Assembly (NCBI GenBank): GCA_946612185.1
Contig: CAMOEP010000192.1
Coordinates: 1 to 5,139 of the forward strand
Length of the DNA: 5,139 nt
Source of the DNA: an uncultured Ruminococcus sp.
Lineage (GTDB): Bacteria > Bacillota > Clostridia > Oscillospirales > Ruminococcaceae
Reading direction: 5' to 3'
The position numbers and the translations under genes are program-made. Positions 1 through 4,903 of this stretch are shown here, piece after piece. The notes under the pieces are model-generated. The model saw only the letters and a program-made list of their open reading frames with translations. It ran no database searches and was not told the origin of the DNA. Each line of letters starts with the position of its first letter. The first letter of the stretch is position 1.

Positions 1-23
1 GCAAGTATATGCGCTGCAAAGCC

Positions 24-50
24 GTCAGGCGGTCTTTGTGCGGTGTTGCC
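24..50. repeat. Partial copy of dispersed palindromic repeat (one arm)
   Basis: This stretch matches the reverse complement of 3901-3926 at 24 of 26 positions; the shared core is CGGTCTTTGTGCGGTGTTG. In the full copy at 3900-3962 this arm is the 3' half of a long imperfect palindrome. Here the matching left arm would fall before base 1, so the element is cut by the window edge. Bases 1-23 only loosely resemble the middle of the full copy. It lies about 3 bp beyond the terminator hairpin of cdaR, so both copies sit immediately downstream of a gene. It is probably a REP- or MITE-like intergenic element. That it is a repeat is seen directly; the family size is unknown. Confidence 0.75.
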
Positions 51-53
51 TAA

Positions 54-87
54 AGCAAAAAGCAGGCAAAAGCGCCTGCTTTTTTTG
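54..87 (-). terminator. Intrinsic terminator of the cdaA-cdaR operon
   Basis: A perfect 7-bp stem (AGCAGGC at 61-67 with GCCTGCT at 74-80) closes a 6-nt loop. A/T tracts flank it on both sides (AAAA at 57-60, T run at 80-86) and can lengthen the stem. On the minus strand the hairpin is followed by TTTTGCTTT. It starts directly after the cdaR stop codon at 88-90. The T run on the plus strand makes it potentially bidirectional. Confidence 0.88.
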
Positions 88-1413
88 TCATTCACTTGAT
101 GAAGCGGTAGTTGCTTCCGACTCTTTCTTAGTACGCTCAATGGATATGCGGGTATTGGTTATCACCCATACATTATCGTACTTTGAACATGAGAAGTTAG
201 CATAGTAATTGAACTGACTGGAAGCTATCTCTGCATTTAGCAGATTAACATCAGCGATGATATCATCAGCGGTTATCTCGCTCAGAACCTCTGCCGGGCC
301 TACAACTGATACTGAAAGCTTCTGGGTCAGCACATTATAGTCATACCCCGTATCCGGTGCATTGCTTATAGTTATCTTATCCGGGTCAAGGTTCAGGTCT
401 AACTTGGAAAGTCCTGAATCGTCCAGAGTAACGGTAACTGTCTCGGTATCTGAAAGGTTGATATACTCGGTATTTTCAAGGATATTGCTCAGCTTGAACA
501 CCTTTGAGTATCCCAGATCAAGGTCATTGAGCGGTATCTTGCCTATTTCAAGAGTATCCGGTATCTCGGTCTGGGTATTATTGCAGGCAAGGGTTATGGA
601 GTCAGTAGACAGCTTGAAGCCGATACTGCTCTTGTCGAAGCCGGAAGGCGCATTGGCAATATCCACGGTCAGTCCGACAGTTTTCTGAGTACGCACAGGG
701 ATATTGATATTGAAGTTCATGCTTGAGAATTTCAGTGATGACTGGTCGATAAGTGCGCCGTCCTCGGTATAAAGCTGGAGTTCATCAGCCTGAAGAACGT
801 AGGAACTGTCCAGTTCCATTTCTTTCAGGGACACAGCGTTACACTTGGATATCTTATCCAGCGTGGACGATGGGCCGTTGATACGGACAACTGCCGGGTC
901 GCAGGTAAATTCGTCCGGGTCGATAGCCTTGCCCTCAGTAAAGGAAACGTTGGGTATCTTAGGCTTTACATCGAATTCCCTTGTATCGTACTTATCAAAA
1001 ACCACATTTGCGGTTTCCGGGGTGATGCTTTTTACCTCGAAATTAACGCCTCTGCCGCCTTTTATACGGACGGTCAGGTTTTTTGTTCCGGTGGTGGAAA
1101 CGCTGTCAGCGTCGATATATGCTTCGATATTCTCGTTATTGAGATTACCAACCTGAGTACGGCTTCCCAGCAGTTCCACCGTTACCTCATCTACATCGCA
1201 GCTTATAACGCTAAGACCGTTCGCAGCAGCGGCAGTATCAGTTATGTCAATGGAAAGGGGGATATGTGTTATTGTCTTAGGCACTGAGGGGTACTGTGTC
1301 ATTGAGACTATGAACCATACCGAAATAGCAAGGAATATCGCCAGTATCATATGTGGCAGGTTATGCTGTTTAGCTCGTTTTTTAGTTCTTTGTATCTTAT
1401 TCTGACTGCTCAC
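88..1413 (-). CDS. cdaR: YbbR-domain protein CdaR, regulator of diadenylate cyclase
   Basis: CdaR is a membrane-anchored extracytoplasmic protein that binds the diadenylate cyclase CdaA and modulates c-di-AMP synthesis. The 441-residue product has a basic N-terminus (residues 7-17, rich in K and R), one hydrophobic segment at about 20-38, and then a long beta-rich exterior. I read about four YbbR-like repeats, at roughly 46-140, 145-240, 245-330 and 345-425, with recurring V-x-V-x-(L/V)-x-G strands such as VTVELLG (77-83) and VSVVGP (368-373). The tail (430-441) is Glu/Ser/Thr-rich. The start is GTG, overlapping the TGA stop of cdaA as GTGA. It is preceded by a strong GAAAGGAGG site 8 nt upstream inside cdaA, which implies translational coupling. 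A terminator follows at once. Family identity rests on the repeats plus the cdaA neighbour; repeat boundaries are approximate. Confidence 0.93.
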   Translation of the reverse strand: MSSQNKIQRTKKRAKQHNLPHMILAIFLAISVWFIVSMTQYPSVPKTITHIPLSIDITDTAAAANGLSVISCDVDEVTVELLGSRTQVGNLNNENIEAYIDADSVSTTGTKNLTVRIKGGRGVNFEVKSITPETANVVFDKYDTREFDVKPKIPNVSFTEGKAIDPDEFTCDPAVVRINGPSSTLDKISKCNAVSLKEMELDSSYVLQADELQLYTEDGALIDQSSLKFSSMNFNINIPVRTQKTVGLTVDIANAPSGFDKSSIGFKLSTDSITLACNNTQTEIPDTLEIGKIPLNDLDLGYSKVFKLSNILENTEYINLSDTETVTVTLDDSGLSKLDLNLDPDKITISNAPDTGYDYNVLTQKLSVSVVGPAEVLSEITADDIIADVNLLNAEIASSQFNYYANFSCSKYDNVWVITNTRISIERTKKESEATTASSSE

Positions 1414-2288
1414 TTTTTCTTCCTCCTTTCGATAATGGACGAAAGACCCTTTTTCTGAGTTCCGCCGTTTTCGTCGGTGAAGAATATCTCCTGGTGCAGG
1501 AGTTTGTTAAGGGACTGAGGGTCGTAGTCTCTGGTGAGAACGCCGTTCATTGCGACGGATATCTGACCTGTCTCCTCGGACACGACAATTACCACGGAAT
1601 CAGAGTTTTCGCTCATACCGATAGCGGCTCTGTGACGAGAACCCAGCTTCTTGTTGATAGCCGCATCATTCTGGGGCTTTGGCAGGAAGCAGGCGGCTGC
1701 ATGGATAATGCCGTTTCGCATAATAACAGCGCCGTCGTGGAGAGGTGTTTTCGTAAAGAATATATTTCCGAAAAGTTCCTTTGAGGGGATAGCGTCCAGG
1801 ATAGTACCGGTTTCTATCTGCTCGCCCAGCTTTACCTGACGCTCGATAACGATGAGAGCGCCGGTGCAGGTGGCGGAGAGTTCCCCGCAGGCTTCGCATA
1901 TTGCCGTAATAGCACGCTCCCAGTTCTGGGTAACGTCGTCGCTGTACTGGCTCAGTCCCAGGAACGTAACGCCCAGCCTTGTTCGTCCGAACTTTTCAAG
2001 GGCACGCCTCAGTTCCGGCTGGAACAGTATGATAGTAGCTAAAAGACCGATATCAAGCGCTTTTTCGAGTATATACTTTATTACTTTAAGCTCCAGAAGT
2101 GTACTGAGAAAGTATCCTACAACAACAAGCAGTATACCCTTTACAAGCTGACCGGCTCTTGTTTCGCTGATAAGTTTTATCAGAAGGTAAAATATATAAG
2201 CAAGGACTATAACGTCCAGAATATCTTTGTATGTAAGTGTACTTATAACACTTTCAAAGGCGTATTTCAGACTGTCAAGAGTTGGCAT
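1410..2288 (-). CDS. cdaA: Diadenylate cyclase CdaA (membrane c-di-AMP synthase)
   Basis: CdaA condenses two ATP into cyclic di-AMP, the second messenger controlling potassium and osmolyte balance and cell-wall homeostasis in Bacillota. The 292-residue length is slightly above the usual ~270-280. Three hydrophobic segments (about 24-42, 48-66, 73-90) form the membrane part, followed by FQPELRR (89-95), typical of the linker into the DAC domain. The catalytic signature is intact: DGA at 185-187 (in TPLHDGAVIM) and GSRHRA around 217-221, with SEETG at 237-241. ATG is preceded by AGAAAGG about 9 nt upstream. A good sigma-A promoter and a structured leader lie in the 153-bp gap to the desulfurase gene. 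The 3' end overlaps cdaR by 4 bp. Functional assignment is secure from motifs; the role in this organism is by homology. Confidence 0.97.
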   Translation of the reverse strand: MPTLDSLKYAFESVISTLTYKDILDVIVLAYIFYLLIKLISETRAGQLVKGILLVVVGYFLSTLLELKVIKYILEKALDIGLLATIILFQPELRRALEKFGRTRLGVTFLGLSQYSDDVTQNWERAITAICEACGELSATCTGALIVIERQVKLGEQIETGTILDAIPSKELFGNIFFTKTPLHDGAVIMRNGIIHAAACFLPKPQNDAAINKKLGSRHRAAIGMSENSDSVVIVVSEETGQISVAMNGVLTRDYDPQSLNKLLHQEIFFTDENGGTQKKGLSSIIERRKKK

Positions 2289-2312
2289 ATTTCACTGCCT
2301 TTCTATGGTTTT

Positions 2313-2373
2313 TATGCGGAAAGTCTCTCAGATGCTCCGCAGCAAAAAACTGCGGAGCAACGGCAAGCGCATA
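2313..2373 (-). promoter_or_regulatory. Structured leader of cdaA mRNA (nested stems)
   Basis: Between the predicted transcription start (about 2380) and cdaA lies a perfect 9-bp hairpin, GCTCCGCAG (2334-2342) with CTGCGGAGC (2350-2358), closing a 7-nt loop. It is enclosed by a second 6-bp pairing, TATGCG (2313-2318) with CGCATA (2368-2373). Neither strand has a U run after the hairpin, so it is not a canonical terminator. The nested arrangement suggests mRNA stabilisation or a regulatory leader. The pairings are seen in the sequence; the function is inferred. It does not match what I know of the ydaO c-di-AMP riboswitch, which is larger. Confidence 0.5.
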
Positions 2374-2385
2374 TCCACATATATT

Positions 2386-2413
2386 ATTGTACCACGTTCT
2401 GAGATAATTTCAA
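2386..2413 (-). promoter_or_regulatory. Sigma-A promoter of cdaA-cdaR
   Basis: On the minus strand, TTGAAA (2408-2413) and TACAAT (2386-2391) are separated by 16 bp and followed by an A/T-rich stretch. Transcription would start near 2380, giving a leader of about 90 nt before the cdaA ATG. The promoter lies 29 bp past the desulfurase stop codon, so cdaA-cdaR can be expressed independently of the upstream operon. Confidence 0.75.
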
Positions 2414-2418
2414 TAGTT

Positions 2419-2448
2419 TTTGTGATATTTTCTTTAACTTATCACAAA
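2419..2448. promoter_or_regulatory. Inverted repeat at desulfurase 3' end, upstream of the cdaA -35 (possible operator)
   Basis: TTTGTGATA (2419-2427) and TATCACAAA (2440-2448) are perfect 9-bp arms around a 12-bp A/T-rich spacer. The right arm contains the desulfurase TGA stop (2442-2444); the left arm ends 5 bp from the -35 box of the cdaA promoter. No T run follows on the minus strand, so it is a poor intrinsic terminator. It could be an operator for an unidentified dimeric regulator, or a 3'-end mRNA hairpin. The same 9-mer recurs at 3849-3857. Confidence 0.45.
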
Positions 2449-3584
2449 TCCGCCTTATTTTCCTGAATACTCCCCAGCAGGCGAAGGAGTCGGTGAACGT
2501 CCTCCTCACGGCTGAAAACTGACGGAGAGAAGCGGACAGTTCCATGTTTTGTGCCGAGACTTGCGTGAGCAAGGGCAGCGCAGTGGTAGCCGGCACGGAG
2601 ACAGAAACCCTGCTGTGCCAGCATAGCCGCAGTCTTTTCCGGACTTGCGGAGGATATATTGAACGAGACTATGGGAACGTACTCTGCATCAGGACTGCGG
2701 TAGACTGAAGTGCCGGGTATCTCACGCAGACCGTCAATAAAGATACGGCAGAGAGATTCCTCATGCTCCCGGATATTATCTATACCCTTTCGGGAAACGA
2801 AGTTTATACCGGCTTTCAGCGACATAATACCGGGGGTATTGAGTGTACCGCTTTCCAGTGACTCCGGGAGGAGTGAAGGCTGAGTGAGCAGCGAGGAAGA
2901 GCTGCCTGTACCGCCTTGTATTATGGGTTTTATGGGAAAAAGTCCGTCGCTAATGAGCAGACCTGTGCCGGTAATGCCGTAAAGCCCCTTGTGACCGGCT
3001 GTGCAGAGGATATTGAAGCCGTCCTCAAGGGTAAGCGGCAGAACTCCGCAAGCCTGAGCGCCGTCAACGATGAAGCATATCCCGTTTTCACGGCAAAACT
3101 GTGCAATGCGGCGGTACGGCATTATCTGCCCGGTAACGTTTCCGGCAGCGGTACAGACCACCGCCTTTGTGTCGCTGCGGATAAGGCTGCGAAAGTTTTC
3201 CACGGTCTTATCCGGGTCAGTATCAGCGTCAGCGCAGGAAAGGGATATTCTTCCCTGTCGGAAAAGCGCATAGGCAGGGCGGGAAACCGAGTTATGCTCT
3301 ATAGAACTGATTATCATGTGACCGCCCTCGCTCATGATACCCTGTATCGCCATATTCAGCGCATGGGTACAGTTGAGGGCGAAAACGGTGTTCTCCGGGG
3401 AAGCGCCAAAGAATGAAGCGGCAGTTTCACGGGCGGAGTAAACTGCATCTGAGGTGCGTCTGGCGAGGTCATGACCGCCACGCCCGGCGTTGCCGCCGAG
3501 TTCTGATATAGCTTTAGCCGCAGCCTGCCGTACACTTACAGGCTTCGGGAAAGTGGTAGCGGCGTTGTCGAAATTAACTGTCAT
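2442..3584 (-). CDS. Cysteine desulfurase family protein (class V aminotransferase, PLP enzyme)
   Basis: This is a PLP-dependent enzyme expected to take sulfur from cysteine, giving alanine and an enzyme persulfide for transfer to an acceptor; related lyases can act on selenocysteine. The 380 residues cover the whole fold. The N-terminal FDNAATTFPKP (5-15) is typical of the family. EHNS carries the PLP-stacking His97, and VDGAQ carries Asp174 for the pyridine nitrogen. TAGHKGLYG carries the Schiff-base Lys199, and ESGTLNTPG (244-252) is the usual substrate/PLP loop. GYHCAALAH carries the likely catalytic Cys335. RFSPS (351-355) closes the fold. ATG is chosen because GGAGGTGAG sits 6 nt upstream, inside the DUF3343 gene, whose end overlaps by 11 bp; translation is probably coupled. 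It resembles the desulfurase-like subfamily often found beside DUF3343 genes rather than IscS or SufS. The sulfur or selenium acceptor is unknown. Confidence 0.92.
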   Translation of the reverse strand: MTVNFDNAATTFPKPVSVRQAAAKAISELGGNAGRGGHDLARRTSDAVYSARETAASFFGASPENTVFALNCTHALNMAIQGIMSEGGHMIISSIEHNSVSRPAYALFRQGRISLSCADADTDPDKTVENFRSLIRSDTKAVVCTAAGNVTGQIMPYRRIAQFCRENGICFIVDGAQACGVLPLTLEDGFNILCTAGHKGLYGITGTGLLISDGLFPIKPIIQGGTGSSSSLLTQPSLLPESLESGTLNTPGIMSLKAGINFVSRKGIDNIREHEESLCRIFIDGLREIPGTSVYRSPDAEYVPIVSFNISSASPEKTAAMLAQQGFCLRAGYHCAALAHASLGTKHGTVRFSPSVFSREEDVHRLLRLLGSIQENKADL

Positions 3585-3813
3585 GGCTCACCTCCGTATA
3601 CGGTACGGAAGCCCTGTCGAGTATAGCCCTGGCAGCCTGACAGTTGCCTGATACCACGATATCATAGCCGCAGCCGGATACACTGGTCTGTTCCCGGCGG
3701 ACTATCTTTACAGCCTTGCTGCGCTGACGCAGAAGTCCCTCAGCCTTTTTGGCGTAGGTGTACGAGGGCATTGCAAGCGTGCAGGAAAGCCGGTCGTTTC
3801 GCTGGTTCTGCAA
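3574..3813 (-). CDS. DUF3343 protein, putative sulfur/selenium carrier-like
   Basis: A 79-residue protein that fits DUF3343 (described in Pfam as putative Se/S carrier-like) in length and pattern. It has a beta strand with CTLAMPSYTYA (11-21), a helix KKAEGLL (22-28), a second strand VKIVRR (35-40), the conserved SVSGCGYDIVV block (44-54) with Cys48, and a C-terminal helix (about 57-68). Cys11 and Cys58 are further thiols. Family members may receive persulfide or selenide from the adjacent desulfurase; that transfer is inference. The start is TTG at 3811-3813, chosen for the AAAGGGGTGA site just upstream. The next in-frame ATG (residue 15) lacks such a site and would cut into the first strand. 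The 3' end overlaps the desulfurase start by 11 bp in another frame, so the two form one operon. A TATAAT box lies about 50 bp upstream. Confidence 0.82.
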   Translation of the reverse strand: MQNQRNDRLSCTLAMPSYTYAKKAEGLLRQRSKAVKIVRREQTSVSGCGYDIVVSGNCQAARAILDRASVPYTEVSHDS

Positions 3814-3814
3814 A

Positions 3815-3858
3815 GTATCACCCCTTTAGGGAAAGCAGCGCTGTGCCGTTTGTGATAC
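3815..3858 (-). promoter_or_regulatory. Leader hairpin overlapping the DUF3343 ribosome binding site
   Basis: On the minus strand GTATCAC (3858-3852) can pair with GTGATAC (3821-3815), which lies between the Shine-Dalgarno core and the TTG start. A CCC-TAAA-GGG pairing (3831-3822) can stack beside it and cover the SD guanines at 3824-3822. The 5' arm would start almost at the mRNA 5' end, judged from the TATAAT at 3864-3869. This suggests control of translation through SD masking. The pairings are visible; the regulation is inferred. Confidence 0.4.
3818..3827 (-). promoter_or_regulatory. Ribosome binding site deciding the TTG start of the DUF3343 gene
   Basis: The minus strand reads AAAGGGGTGA followed by TACT and TTG, leaving 7 nt between GGGG and the start codon. 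No other in-frame ATG or GTG near the expected N-terminus has a comparable site, which supports translation from TTG. Confidence 0.65.
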
Positions 3859-3863
3859 GTTAC

Positions 3864-3869
3864 ATTATA
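3864..3869 (-). promoter_or_regulatory. -10 box (TATAAT) of the DUF3343-desulfurase operon
   Basis: A perfect TATAAT on the minus strand, giving a start near 3857 and a leader of about 45 nt. No good -35 lies 16-18 bp upstream; at 17 bp the hexamer is TCACTA, a poor match. The promoter is therefore weak, activator-dependent, or miscalled. The palindromic repeat begins about 30 bp further upstream. Confidence 0.5.
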
Positions 3870-3899
3870 TGCTTATTGTCTTTAATTAGTGAGTATTTA

Positions 3900-3962
3900 G
3901 ACAACACCGCACAAAGACCGTCTGACTGCGCATCTGCGCCGCAATCTCTGTGCGGTGTTGCC
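3900..3962. repeat. 63-bp imperfect palindromic repeat (REP/MITE-like)
   Basis: Outer arms pair perfectly for 12 bp (CAACACCGCACA, 3902-3913, with TGTGCGGTGTTG, 3949-3960). After one mismatch three more pairs follow (3915-3917 with 3945-3947), and the centre holds a GCGC-ATCT-GCGC hairpin (3928-3939). One arm recurs at 24-50. The element starts 5 bp after the stop of the cohesin-dockerin gene and could protect its mRNA 3' end or weakly terminate it. No T run follows on the minus strand (it reads TTGTCTAAATAC), so it is not a canonical terminator. No ORF lies inside it. Confidence 0.82.
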
Positions 3963-3967
3963 TTACA

Positions 3968-4810
3968 TCATTTTGCCGAAAAGCATGTGATGACCTTTGC
4001 ATCATACTGCTGGATAATATATGCGTCCTGGGCATTTATTGTGCCGTCGCCGTTAACATCGCCGTTTTCAAGCAGTTCCGGACGGATAGGGTACTTTTCC
4101 GAATTAGCCGTATACTGTAAAACCGCCACGATATCAGACGATGAGACACGTCCGTCACCGGTAACATCGCCCATACTGTCATCAGTGCCGTCGGAAGTTA
4201 TCTTGATATATCCGCCGTTCAGACCCTTGCTGAAAAGCCAGTTCTGCATCTGCTGTCCGGATTCGTCACGGGCGCTGTTCATGAATATGCTGCTTACAAA
4301 GTCGTTATTGGCAGTTTCTCTGTTCATAGGTATAATGTTGAGGGGGAATACATCACCGGCTTTTGCGTCCTCCGGAAGTGTAAGCGTAACTGTGAACACC
4401 GTGCCGCTTGAACCGATATCACTGTATGCTGCGCCAATGGTGCGGACACCGTTCACCGTCACCAGCTTTTGCTTCTTATGATCGTAGTAGCTGTTTGCAG
4501 CCACGGCAGTCTGCATATTCTCAACACCGCTGCCGAATTTGATTTTCGGCAGACCTTTGCTGTCCACCGGAATGGCAAGTCTGTCATCGAATTGTGTCCA
4601 GAATTCAAATGAAGAATAGCTTTTGTCAGCGCCGCTAAGTTCAAGGGATACTTTAACATTGCGGTTTTCCTTAACATCGTCCTCAGAAAGAACGACCCTG
4701 GGAAGTGAAAGTTCTGGTTTTAGCTGAGGATCGTCCCCGGCTACAGCAAAGCTTCCGGACATAGCCGAAACCATTATTGCTGCTGAAACTGCTGCTGCAA
4801 ATCTTTTCAT
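3968..4810 (-). CDS. Secreted cohesin-like plus type I dockerin protein (candidate adaptor scaffoldin)
   Basis: The 280-residue product starts with a signal peptide (basic MKR, hydrophobic core to about 20, likely cleavage after AVA, residue 24). A cohesin-like beta-sandwich spans about 35-205: strands around VKVSLELSG (52-60) and FEFWTQFDDRLAI (68-80), then GTVFTVTLTLPEDAKAGDVFPL (136-157), ending in GGYIKI (199-204). A C-terminal type I dockerin (about 213-272) has two calcium loops, DVTGDGRVSSSD (215-226) and DVNGDGTINAQD (251-262). Cohesins bind dockerins, so one of each allows the protein to act as an adaptor between cellulosome parts, as ScaC does in R. flavefaciens; that role is inference. 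Alternatively it is an orphan dockerin protein whose cohesin-like domain binds something else. ATG is preceded by AAAGAGG 7 nt upstream. It is transcribed from its own extended -10 promoter. Dockerin confidence is higher than cohesin confidence. Confidence 0.88.
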   Translation of the reverse strand: MKRFAAAVSAAIMVSAMSGSFAVAGDDPQLKPELSLPRVVLSEDDVKENRNVKVSLELSGADKSYSSFEFWTQFDDRLAIPVDSKGLPKIKFGSGVENMQTAVAANSYYDHKKQKLVTVNGVRTIGAAYSDIGSSGTVFTVTLTLPEDAKAGDVFPLNIIPMNRETANNDFVSSIFMNSARDESGQQMQNWLFSKGLNGGYIKITSDGTDDSMGDVTGDGRVSSSDIVAVLQYTANSEKYPIRPELLENGDVNGDGTINAQDAYIIQQYDAKVITCFSAK

Positions 4811-4851
4811 ATAAATACCTCTTTCAAAAGTTTTTCACCCTAAAATGTATA

Positions 4852-4869
4852 ATCAGACCTGTGACTGAT
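4852..4869 (-). promoter_or_regulatory. Small inverted repeat at the start of the cohesin-dockerin leader
   Basis: ATCAG (4852-4856) and CTGAT (4865-4869) form 5-bp arms with an 8-bp spacer, lying across the predicted transcription start (about 4868). It could be an operator or a small 5' hairpin; an arm length of 5 bp is also easily reached by chance. Confidence 0.2.
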
Positions 4870-4874
4870 ACTCT

Positions 4875-4903
4875 ATTATAACATATTTTCTTATAAATAG
4901 CAA
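4875..4903 (-). promoter_or_regulatory. Sigma-A promoter (extended -10) of the cohesin-dockerin gene
   Basis: On the minus strand TTGCTA (4898-4903) and a perfect TATAAT (4875-4880) are separated by 17 bp, with TGT directly before the -10 (TG-N-TATAAT, an extended -10). Transcription would start near 4868, giving a leader of about 58 nt. Strong constitutive expression is plausible. Confidence 0.82.

Noticed and set aside
2334..2358. Hairpin upstream of cdaA as an intrinsic terminator of the desulfurase operon
   Set aside because: No T run on either strand, and it lies downstream of the cdaA promoter, so a terminator here would block cdaA.
2289..2380. c-di-AMP (ydaO-type) riboswitch in the cdaA leader
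   Set aside because: Too short, and the nested two-stem layout lacks the conserved elements I would expect of that class.
2916..3416. 166-codon plus-strand open frame antisense to the desulfurase gene
   Set aside because: It lies wholly inside a gene with intact catalytic motifs, shows no recognisable domain, and is explained by codon bias of the real gene.
3771..4481. 236-codon plus-strand open frame antisense to the DUF3343 and cohesin-dockerin genes
   Set aside because: It runs across two real genes, the palindromic repeat and a promoter; the product has no recognisable fold and the start has no convincing ribosome binding site.
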